Positions 8,044 to 17,275 of a stretch of DNA of 37,579 bases are shown one piece after another. Position numbers and translations under genes: made by a program. The DNA comes from Verrucomicrobiota bacterium (GTDB lineage Bacteria; Pseudomonadota; Gammaproteobacteria; Nevskiales; Nevskiaceae), in assembly GCA_903970595.1 (NCBI GenBank), contig CAJCJI010000327.1:1-37579 (forward strand), given 5' to 3'. Within the stretch, counting starts at the first letter, position 1. The number at the start of each line of letters is the position of its first letter. The notes under the pieces were generated by a model. That model had not been told where the DNA came from, did no database searches, and saw only the letters and a program-made list of their open reading frames with translations.

Positions 8044-9270
8044 CTGCACATGCTCCGGGCGGATGCCCAGGCCCACCAGGCGCGCCGGCAGACGCTGCAG
8101 CAGCGGCCAGCGGCCGAGCAGGCGCAGGGGCCACGGCGGGGCAGGGCGCCCCTGGCTGGCCAATACCCGGCTGATCACCTTGTTCTGCACCAGGATTTGC
8201 ACGGCCTGGGTCATGCGCGTCGGCCATTCGCGGCGTTCCTGCAGCCCTCGCAGGAGATCGTACGATGGCGCGCCGTCGAGCAAGGGTTTGGCCAGAAGGT
8301 TGGCCGCGGCGACGGCATCCTGGATCGCCAGGTTGATGCCCACGCCGCCGATCGGCGACATGGCGTGGGCGCAATCGCCGATGCACAGCAGGCCCGGCAT
8401 TTGCCATCGGCGCAAGCGGTCCACGGTGACCGTCAGGAGCTTGACGTCATCCCAGTCGCGCAGTTCGTGCAGACGTTCGCGCAGATACGGCATCAGCCCG
8501 GCGATTTCCTCGCGAAAGGCGTCCAGCCCGCGCTCGCGGATCTCCTGGTAGCCGCCCTTGCGGATGACGAAGGCGCATTGCCAGTAGTCGCCCCGGTTGA
8601 TCATGACCATGATGCGGCCGACGTCGAAGCGTCCGAGCGTCTGTTCCGGATCGTCGGCGCGGCGCCGCAAGCGCATCCACAGCACGTCGATCGGCGCTCC
8701 CAACTCCATCACTTCCAGGCCCGCGTCTTTGCGCATGGCCGAGTGGCGGCCGTCCGCCGCCACCACCAGGTCGCAATGAATTTCCAGCGGGCCTTGCGGG
8801 GTCTGTGCCCGCACCCCGGCGACACGCCCGCCCTCGCGGATCAGGGCCGTTGCCTCAGCCTCGGTTCGCAAGGCGAATGCGGGCAGGCGCCGGCCCCGTT
8901 CGGCGAGGAAATTGAGGAAGTCCCACTGCGGCATCAGGGCGATGAACTTGCAATGCGTCGGCAGGTACGAGAAATCGGCGATGTTGATCAGCGTGTCGCC
9001 GACCTGTCCGGCGAGCTGGCGCGCCTCCTGGTGCGGCAACTTCAGGAAATCCTCGAGCAGACCCAGCTCGTGCATCAGTTCCAGCGTCGAGGGGTGGATG
9101 GTGTCGCCGCGGAAATCGCGCAGGAAATCGCCGTGCTTTTCCAGCACCATCACCGGCACGCCGGCCCGCGCCAGCAGGTAGCCCAGCATCATGCCGGCCG
9201 GACCGCCGCCGACGATGCAGCAGCGCACCTCGCCGCGTGCCGGGGTTTGAGTCTGGGCCTGATCGTTCAT
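8026..9270 (-). CDS. FAD-dependent monooxygenase (PHBH fold)
   Basis: A 414-residue group A flavoprotein monooxygenase. The N-terminal Rossmann dinucleotide site is VGGGPAG (20-26), the DG motif is AADGRHS (171-177), and the second FAD motif is IGDCAHAMSPIGGVG (297-311). Such enzymes use NAD(P)H and O2 to hydroxylate aromatic or quinone-like substrates; the substrate cannot be read from the sequence. It lacks the ubiquinone-synthesis signature contexts (UbiH/UbiF/UbiI neighbours), so a general label is kept. The C-terminal extension after about 370 is Pro/Arg/Leu-rich. The gene ends 18 bases inside the convergent transglutaminase-fold gene and is divergent from cysH. Confidence 0.9.
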   Translation of the reverse strand: MNDQAQTQTPARGEVRCCIVGGGPAGMMLGYLLARAGVPVMVLEKHGDFLRDFRGDTIHPSTLELMHELGLLEDFLKLPHQEARQLAGQVGDTLINIADFSYLPTHCKFIALMPQWDFLNFLAERGRRLPAFALRTEAEATALIREGGRVAGVRAQTPQGPLEIHCDLVVAADGRHSAMRKDAGLEVMELGAPIDVLWMRLRRRADDPEQTLGRFDVGRIMVMINRGDYWQCAFVIRKGGYQEIRERGLDAFREEIAGLMPYLRERLHELRDWDDVKLLTVTVDRLRRWQMPGLLCIGDCAHAMSPIGGVGINLAIQDAVAAANLLAKPLLDGAPSYDLLRGLQERREWPTRMTQAVQILVQNKVISRVLASQGRPAPPWPLRLLGRWPLLQRLPARLVGLGIRPEHVQSPAAG

Positions 9271-9372
9271 TTTGCCGGGATTCCTCTCATTCAGATGGCC
9301 GCGGCCTCATCAAGGTTCCGCCGCCGCCGCGCCGGGAAAGGAGCCTCGGGAGCGGGTTTTGTAAAAAACAGA

Positions 9373-9382
9373 ATAAGCTTAT
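9373..9382. promoter_or_regulatory. Palindrome ATAAGCTTAT upstream of cysH
   Basis: A perfect 10-base AT-rich palindrome sits in the 242-base gap between the divergent monooxygenase and cysH. Sulphur genes of gammaproteobacteria are controlled by CysB, whose sites are AT-rich and loosely conserved, so this is a candidate site only. Confidence 0.25.
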
Positions 9383-9512
9383 GCCTTTTCCGGAATTGGA
9401 CGCTTGGCCCATTGTCTGGGTAGGGATGCGAACTTAGACTTCAGCCCCGCAATGGATGCTCCAATTCCCTGGGTCGCATCCATTGGGCCGCATTCATCTG
9501 GAGCCCGGAGCA

Positions 9513-10229
9513 ATGTACGACGCAATTCCAGCCAGCGATACCGCCGAGAAAGCCGGCGCCGCCGTGTTGGGCGAGGCACAGCTGCAGGCCCTCAACGAGA
9601 AGTACCTGCCGCTGGACTTCGAGGAGCGCATCCGCAGCCTGTATCGCGACTTCGCGCCGGACAAGGTGCTGGTGACGTCCTCGTTCGCCGCCACTTCCGC
9701 GTATTTCCTGCACATCATTACGCGCATCCGCCCGGAACAGGTGATCCACTTCATCGACACCGGCTTCCACTTCCCCGAGACCCTGGAATACCGGCGTTAT
9801 CTGACCGGCTTATATCACCTCAAGGTCGAGGATGTGCGCGCCGAGGACTGGCAGCACCAGTTCACCGTGGATGACAGAACCTACGAACGCGATCCGGATT
9901 ATTGCTGCTCGATCAACAAGATACAGCCTCTGGAAGCGGTCAAGAGCAGCTTCAGGGTGTGGGTCTCCAGCCTGATGCGCTGGCAGACCGATCATCGCGC
10001 CGGACTGCCGGTGTTCGAGTTGCGCCGCGGCATCCTCAAGTTCAACCCGATGATCGACGTCACGCGCGAGCAGCGCGACCGCTATATCGCCGAGCACAAC
10101 CTGCCGTTCCATCCGCTGGTGGCGCGCGGCTACTCCTCGATCGGCTGCACCCATTGCACGGTGATGGGCGAGGGCCGCACCGGCCGCTGGGTCGGCAAGC
10201 CCAAGACCGAGTGCGGCCTGCACTTGTAG
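9513..10229 (+). CDS. cysH: Assimilatory adenylyl-sulfate (APS/PAPS) reductase, 4Fe-4S type
   Basis: A 238-residue CysH-family reductase that converts activated sulfate to sulfite in the cytoplasm using thioredoxin-type electrons. It has the PP-loop region SSFAATSAYFLH (56-67), the IDTGFHFPET segment (81-90), and the catalytic C-terminal Cys234 in ECGLH. It also has Cys131-Cys132 and Cys212-x-x-Cys215, the four ligands of a [4Fe-4S] cluster. That cluster marks enzymes that reduce APS (EC 1.8.4.10) and is missing from the enterobacterial PAPS-specific CysH. The ATG at 9513 has TGGAG nine bases upstream (9499-9503); an upstream in-frame start at 9456 lacks support. No cysI, cysJ, cysD or cysN lies nearby. 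Confidence 0.92.
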   Translation: MYDAIPASDTAEKAGAAVLGEAQLQALNEKYLPLDFEERIRSLYRDFAPDKVLVTSSFAATSAYFLHIITRIRPEQVIHFIDTGFHFPETLEYRRYLTGLYHLKVEDVRAEDWQHQFTVDDRTYERDPDYCCSINKIQPLEAVKSSFRVWVSSLMRWQTDHRAGLPVFELRRGILKFNPMIDVTREQRDRYIAEHNLPFHPLVARGYSSIGCTHCTVMGEGRTGRWVGKPKTECGLHL

Positions 10230-10404
10230 GGGCAGGGGGCCGAACACCAAGCCTTTGCGCTGCAGCATGGCACTCGACGTGTTATTCCTGTAAGTTCCGC
10301 TGGACAAGCGGGCGGCATGCGGAGGCGACTCAGCGCTGCCGATCCGCGAAGCAACCGGGACGACTCAAGGCCGCGGCGATGGGTGCGCTCAGGGAATACG
10401 CGCG

Positions 10405-11625
10405 ATGACCGAGAATCCGGGCACGAGCCCGAGCAGAGCGGCGCCGCCGGGGCCTGCGGCGGAGCGCGATTCAGCACTGGACGGCGTCCGCGGTGTGGCA
10501 GTACTGACGATCGTCCTGGTCCACGGTTTCACGGTCGAGTCCACCGGCCTGTTGACGGGGCTGGTGCACAACCTGTTTGAATCGCTATTCATCGGCGTCG
10601 ACCTGTTTTTCGTGCTGTCGGGTTTTTTGATCACCTCGATCCTGATCCGCAGCCGCGGTTCCGAGGGCTACCTGCGTCAGTTTTACTGGCGGCGCCTGCT
10701 GCGCATCGTTCCGGCCTATCTGATCGTGATCTTCGTCTGTTTCGCGCTGTTGCCGCTGTGGTCCGATCCGCGCACGGCAAGAGCCCTGCACGAGGCCGCG
10801 CTGCCGCACCTGCTCTACGTTCAGAACCTGGTCGCGGCCCTGCGCGGTCCGATGCCCCCCGGCGTCACGCATTTATGGTCGCTGGCGGTGGAGGAGCAGT
10901 TCTATGCGCTGTGGCCGCTGGTTGTGCTGCTGGTGCCGCTGCGGCTGTTGCCGCAGCTTTGCGTGGGGGTGTTCGCGGCCTCATGCCTGTGCAAGCTGGC
11001 GCTGTTCCTGGGCGGCGCCTCCTGGCTGACGCTGTATGTGTTCACACCCTGCCACGTCGAGGGCCTGGCCGCCGGAGCCTGGATCGCCGGCAACCGCCAG
11101 ATCCAGGGGGTTCTTGCCGTGCCGCGCTGGCTGAAGCTGGCCGGGGCGCTGGCCGCGGCCGGTTTGCTGGTGCTGGGATTGGCCGTCTCGTCGGTCAAGC
11201 TGTTCGACCCCGCCCAGGTGCTGGTGCACAATCTATTGTCTGGCGTGGCCTTCGCCTGGCTGGTCTATGCTCTGGCCGCCGCGCAACCTGCCAGCGCGCT
11301 GCGCCGATTCTTCGACAACCGCGTGCTGCGGCTCTTCGGCACCTACTCGTACGGCATTTACCTGATCGGCTGGGTACTGGTGCTGCATCTCCAGTACCCG
11401 CTGGCGCGGCGCCTCGCGGAATCCGTGCCCGAAAATGCGGCCCTGTTATGCAGCGGCGTCGCCGTCGCCGCGCTGAACCTCGCGCTGGCCATGCTGATGT
11501 ACCACGCGGTCGAAAAGCCGGTGCTGGGCTTCAAGGACCGGGGGCCGGGCCGGCGGCGCCGCACCGCGCAAGCTGCGGCAATGACTGAAACCGGGATCAA
11601 CGGGGCCAATCCCGCTCCGCCCTAG
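10405..11625 (+). CDS. Membrane acyltransferase 3 family (OafA/YrhL-like)
   Basis: A 406-residue integral-membrane acyltransferase, second of this family in the window. Visible: LDGVRGVAVL at 25-34 with His40, GVDLFFVLSGFLITS at 64-78, the basic YWRRLLRIVPAY at 94-105, WSLAVEEQFYALWP at 158-171, about ten hydrophobic segments, YSYGIYLIGW in the middle-to-late part and a VEKP motif before the basic C-terminus. Role by family: acylation of a surface glycan or lipid. It lies on the same strand as cysH after a 175-base gap holding no gene, and 77 bases before serA, with no functional link evident. The N-terminal 20 residues are Pro/Ser-rich and probably cytoplasmic. Confidence 0.9.
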   Translation: MTENPGTSPSRAAPPGPAAERDSALDGVRGVAVLTIVLVHGFTVESTGLLTGLVHNLFESLFIGVDLFFVLSGFLITSILIRSRGSEGYLRQFYWRRLLRIVPAYLIVIFVCFALLPLWSDPRTARALHEAALPHLLYVQNLVAALRGPMPPGVTHLWSLAVEEQFYALWPLVVLLVPLRLLPQLCVGVFAASCLCKLALFLGGASWLTLYVFTPCHVEGLAAGAWIAGNRQIQGVLAVPRWLKLAGALAAAGLLVLGLAVSSVKLFDPAQVLVHNLLSGVAFAWLVYALAAAQPASALRRFFDNRVLRLFGTYSYGIYLIGWVLVLHLQYPLARRLAESVPENAALLCSGVAVAALNLALAMLMYHAVEKPVLGFKDRGPGRRRRTAQAAAMTETGINGANPAPP

Positions 11626-11702
11626 GTTCCGCGGCAGGCGCCGGCGAAACAGCTTAAAATTCGCCCCCCGAAGCGCCGCCCGCGGAGCATGGTTGCCCAC
11701 CG

Positions 11703-12938
11703 ATGACCAAGACCTCGTTCCCCAAAGAAGATCTGAAGATCCTGCTGCTGGAAGGCATCAGCCAGACCGCGGTGCACTGTTTCCGCGAAGCCGGCTACAG
11801 CAACATCGAGTATCACGACAAGTCCCTGCCGGAAGCCCAGCTGGCCCGGGCTGTGGCGGAGGCGCATATCGTCGGCATCCGCTCGCGCAGCCAGCTGACC
11901 GCGGGCATGTTCAACCAGTCGCGGCGCCTGTTCGCGGTGGGCTGCTTCTGCATCGGCACCAATCAGGTCGACCTGGATGCGGCGCAGCTGCGCGGCGTGC
12001 CGGTGTTCAACGCGCCGTATTCCAATACCCGCAGCGTGGCCGAACTGGTCATCGCCGAGGCGATCCTGCTGATGCGCCGGATTCCCGAGAAGAACATGGA
12101 ATGCCACCGCGGCGGCTGGTCCAAGTCGGCTGCAGGCAGCTTCGAGGTGCGCGGCAAGACCCTCGGCATCGTCGGCTATGGACATATCGGCACCCAGGTC
12201 GGGGTGCTGGCCGAAGGGCTGGGCATGCGGGTGATCTACAGCGATATCGAGACCAAGCTGGCCCTGGGCAATGCCAGCGCCGCCGCCAGCCTCGACGATC
12301 TGCTGCAGCGCTCCGATATCGTCAGCCTGCACGTGCCGGAGACGCCGGAGACGCGTTACATGTTCGGCGCCGCGCAGGTGGCCCGCATGAAAAAAGGCGC
12401 GGTGCTGATCAACGCCTCGCGCGGCACGGTGGTGGATATCGACGCGCTCGCCGAGGGCGTGCGCAGCAAGCATCTCGGCGGCGCGGCGGTCGACGTGTTC
12501 CCGGTGGAGCCCAAAGCCAACGACGAGCGCTTCGTCTCGCCGCTGGTGGGCATGGACAACGTGATCCTCACGCCGCATGTGGGCGGCAGCACCCTGGAAG
12601 CGCAGGAGAACATCGGCCTGGAAGTGGCGGCCAAGCTGGTGCGTTACAGCGACAATGGCTCGACCCTGTCCGCCGTGAACTTCCCGGAAGTGTCGCTCCC
12701 CGGCCACAGCGGCAGCCGCCGCCTGCTGCACATCCACCGCAACGTGCCGGGCGTCCTGTCGCGCATCAACGAGGCCTTTTCCAGAAGCGGCGTGAATATC
12801 GACGCGCAGTTCCTGCAGACCAGCGGCAAGGTCGGCTACGTGGTGATCGACGTCACCGCCTCCGAGCAGCAGGCCGAGGGCATCAAGGACGACCTGGCCG
12901 CGATCGAGGGCACACTGCGGACGCGCCTGCTTTACTAG
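11703..12938 (+). CDS. serA: D-3-phosphoglycerate dehydrogenase
   Basis: A 411-residue SerA, the first enzyme of serine synthesis, oxidising 3-phosphoglycerate to 3-phosphohydroxypyruvate with NAD. It follows the E. coli layout and numbering: NAD site GYGHIG (158-163) with Asp181 ending the second strand, Arg240 (NASRGT), Glu269 (PVEP) and His292 (TPHVGGST) as active-site residues, and a C-terminal ACT domain from about 338 that in E. coli binds serine for feedback inhibition. Length equals the short ACT-type enzyme, without the intervening domain of the long type. The ATG at 11703 opens directly into the conserved region. It is followed 89 bases later by maeB. Confidence 0.95.
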   Translation: MTKTSFPKEDLKILLLEGISQTAVHCFREAGYSNIEYHDKSLPEAQLARAVAEAHIVGIRSRSQLTAGMFNQSRRLFAVGCFCIGTNQVDLDAAQLRGVPVFNAPYSNTRSVAELVIAEAILLMRRIPEKNMECHRGGWSKSAAGSFEVRGKTLGIVGYGHIGTQVGVLAEGLGMRVIYSDIETKLALGNASAAASLDDLLQRSDIVSLHVPETPETRYMFGAAQVARMKKGAVLINASRGTVVDIDALAEGVRSKHLGGAAVDVFPVEPKANDERFVSPLVGMDNVILTPHVGGSTLEAQENIGLEVAAKLVRYSDNGSTLSAVNFPEVSLPGHSGSRRLLHIHRNVPGVLSRINEAFSRSGVNIDAQFLQTSGKVGYVVIDVTASEQQAEGIKDDLAAIEGTLRTRLLY

Positions 12939-13027
12939 GAGCCTTCAAGGCAATCGCGGGTCCCGCAACAACCGCAATGTTGCCGAACGACACTGGGTCT
13001 TGAGCATCGGGTACCTGGAGACAGCGC

Positions 13028-15325
<2,298 letters not shown>

Positions 15326-15326
15326 A

Positions 15327-15423
15327 AGCTTCTCGCGCAAAGCCGCAAAGCCGCAAAAAAGCTCTTCATAACAGTTTGTTGGGGTTGTTCCTTTTTTCGC
15401 GGCCTTGCGTCTTCGCGTGAGCT
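15327..15423. repeat. Long imperfect inverted repeat after maeB
   Basis: Two arms of about 33-35 bases (15327-15361 and 15391-15423) are imperfectly complementary and enclose a 29-base loop. The left arm reads AGCTTCTCGCGCAAAGCCGC and ends in A6-G; the right arm begins C-T6-CGCGG and ends TTCGCGTGAGCT. The internal CGCAAAGCCGCAAAGCCGC motif resembles intergenic palindromes that recur in many proteobacterial genomes. It could also act as a transcription stop for maeB. Confidence 0.7.
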
Positions 15424-15448
15424 GTTTGCCTGAAAATTGACAAATGCA

Positions 15449-15472
15449 CTGACGAATGTCAAAAATCGTCAG
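15449..15472. promoter_or_regulatory. Palindromic operator candidate for the TetR regulator
   Basis: A perfect 7-base inverted repeat CTGACGA (15449-15455) / TCGTCAG (15466-15472) with a 10-base spacer ends one base before the regulator's ATG. A second overlapping symmetry, TTGACA (15437) with TGTCAA (15457-15462), and TGAC-GAAT-GTCA are nested in the same stretch. TetR proteins commonly bind such sites over their own promoter, so autoregulation of the downstream efflux genes is likely but inferred. Confidence 0.55.
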
Positions 15473-16078
15473 ATGCGAAGCGCCGCGCTCACCCAACCGG
15501 AAACCCGCGACCGCATCCTGCAGGAGGCGGAGCGTGTGTTCCGCGCCTATGGCTATGCCAAGACCACCGTCGCGGACATCGCCAAGGCCTGCGGCATGTC
15601 GCCGGCCAATGTGTACCGATTCTTCGAAAGCAAGGCGACGATCAACGAGGCCCTGACCGAGGTGATGCTCAAGCGCCAGGAGGACCTGGCCCTGGGTATC
15701 GCCGCGGAGAAGCGCCCGGCCGCGCAGCGCCTGAAGAAGCTGATCGTCGAAATGCACCGCTTCACCTGCGAGCAGTATCTCAACGAATCCAGGGTGCACG
15801 AGATCGTGCTCAAGGCGATGGACGAGCAGTGGGGCGTGATCGACGCGCATATCGAGCGCATGCGCCTGTTGTACCGCGTGGTGATCGAGGACGGCGTACG
15901 CGCCGGCGAATTCTCCGGCAAGGGCATCGCGGCGCGCGGCACCTGCGTGTTCAACGCGGTGATGCCGTTTTGCCACCCGCAACTGGTGGCGGAGAAGTTT
16001 GCGGAGGACCGCGGCGAGCAGGCGGCGCTGATGGCGGACTTCCTGGTCGAGGCCTTGCGGGTGACGAAAGCGAAATAA
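15473..16078 (+). CDS. TetR/AcrR-family transcriptional regulator
   Basis: A 201-residue one-component repressor-type protein. The N-terminal HTH lies at about 12-60: ETRDRILQEAERVF, then TTVADIAKACGMSPANVYRFF, the standard TetR helix-turn-helix, then the ligand-binding helical part. The frame is open back to a TTG at 15437, but the ATG at 15473 keeps the usual short leader and leaves the palindrome at 15449-15472 free as an operator. It is the first gene of a same-strand set with an RND adaptor (99 bases downstream) and RND pump, so it probably controls them in response to a pump substrate. The stop at 16076-16078 is followed by two hairpins. Confidence 0.92.
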   Translation: MRSAALTQPETRDRILQEAERVFRAYGYAKTTVADIAKACGMSPANVYRFFESKATINEALTEVMLKRQEDLALGIAAEKRPAAQRLKKLIVEMHRFTCEQYLNESRVHEIVLKAMDEQWGVIDAHIERMRLLYRVVIEDGVRAGEFSGKGIAARGTCVFNAVMPFCHPQLVAEKFAEDRGEQAALMADFLVEALRVTKAK

Positions 16079-16091
16079 TGTCAGTGCTGGA

Positions 16092-16152
16092 GGCGGGTCA
16101 TCACCCGTCTTCGACGAAAAGCTTCGCGGTAAACGGCGGGTCACCACCCGCC
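16092..16152. repeat. Two near-identical short hairpins between regulator and adaptor
   Basis: The element GGCGGGT-CAYC-ACCCG occurs twice: 16092-16109 (stem CGGGT/ACCCG, loop catc) and 16135-16152 (perfect GGCGGGT/ACCCGCC, loop cacc), 43 bases apart. The second is followed by CTACG, as in REP-like repeats of other gammaproteobacteria. In mRNA they would fold between the regulator and pump genes and could limit read-through or protect the message. Confidence 0.7.
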
Positions 16153-16176
16153 CTACGTGAATGGCAGGAGTTTGAG

Positions 16177-17268
16177 ATGAGGCAGTGCTTGGTGTTGCTC
16201 GCCGCAGTCCAGGTATCGCTGGTCCTTGCCGGCTGCGGCAAGGCGCCGGCCGCGCCGCAGGAAATCCGCCCGGTGCGCAGCATCGTGGTCGGCGCGGCGG
16301 TCAGCGAGGCCAACGATACCTACGCCGGCGAAGTGCGGCCGCGCTACGAATCCGACCTGGGGTTCCGCGTATCCGGCAAGCTTCTGGCGCGCCTGGTCAA
16401 CGTCGGCGATACGGTCAAGGCCGGGCAGGCCCTGGCGCGGCTGGATGCGAAGGACCTGGCCCTGAGCGAAGCCAGCGCGCGCGCCCAGGCGGCGGCGCTG
16501 GATGCGCAGCTGGCGGTGGCCAAGTCCGACTACGAACGCAACCAGAAACTGTTCGAGGAGGGGGTGATCGGCGCCTCGGGCATCGACCACTACCAAGCCA
16601 GCTACCAGGCGGCGCGGGCGCAGGCGGAAGCCGCGCGCGCGCAGTTGCGCAGCATGAGCAACCAGACCGGCTACGCCGAGCTGAGCGCCGATCATGACGG
16701 GGTGATCACCGCGGTCCTGGCCGAGCCGGGACAGGTGGTGGCGGCCGGGCAGACCGTGCTGCGTCTGGCGCGGTCCGGCGAGATCGAAATCGCGTCCAAC
16801 GTGCCGGAAGACCAGGTTGGCCGCCTGCATCCCGGCATGCCGGTGCAGGTGTCGCTGTGGGCCGGCGGCGGCGCCAGCATTCCGGGCAGCATCCGCGAGT
16901 TGGCGTCCAGCGCCGATGCCGCCACCCGCACCTACACCTTGCGCGTATCGGTGCCGCAGCCTCCGCCGGAAATGAAGCTGGGCATGACTGCCAGCGTGCG
17001 CATCCCGCTGAGCGATGTGCCGCGGCTGATCCACCTGCCGCTTGGAGCCCTGATTGAGCAACAGGGCAAGCAGGGCGTCTGGGTGTTCGATCCCTCCACC
17101 CAGGCGGTGGGGTTCCGGCCGGTGGCCATGGCCGGGGTCATCGGCAACGAGGTCCTGATCGCCGGCGGACTCAAGGACGGCGAGGTGGTGGTCACCGCCG
17201 GCGCGCCGCTGCTGCTGCCCGGGCAGAAGGTCCGGCTGATGCCGCGCGACACGGTTGCCGAGAATTAG
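16177..17268 (+). CDS. RND efflux periplasmic adaptor lipoprotein (HlyD/AcrA-like)
   Basis: A 363-residue membrane fusion protein linking an inner-membrane RND pump to an outer-membrane channel. The N-terminus is a lipoprotein signal with lipobox LAGC, so Cys20 is the likely lipidated residue. Then a barrel-sandwich (lipoyl-like) half around 50-80, an Ala/Gln-rich coiled-coil hairpin at about 85-155, the second lipoyl half (DHDGVITAVLAEPGQVV), a beta-barrel and a membrane-proximal domain ending GQKVRLMP. The ATG at 16177 has AGGAG (16166-16170) six bases upstream; longer open frame upstream overlaps the regulator and is not used. Seven bases separate it from the pump gene, so the two are cotranscribed. 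Confidence 0.93.
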   Translation: MRQCLVLLAAVQVSLVLAGCGKAPAAPQEIRPVRSIVVGAAVSEANDTYAGEVRPRYESDLGFRVSGKLLARLVNVGDTVKAGQALARLDAKDLALSEASARAQAAALDAQLAVAKSDYERNQKLFEEGVIGASGIDHYQASYQAARAQAEAARAQLRSMSNQTGYAELSADHDGVITAVLAEPGQVVAAGQTVLRLARSGEIEIASNVPEDQVGRLHPGMPVQVSLWAGGGASIPGSIRELASSADAATRTYTLRVSVPQPPPEMKLGMTASVRIPLSDVPRLIHLPLGALIEQQGKQGVWVFDPSTQAVGFRPVAMAGVIGNEVLIAGGLKDGEVVVTAGAPLLLPGQKVRLMPRDTVAEN

Positions 17269-17275
17269 ACCGCCG

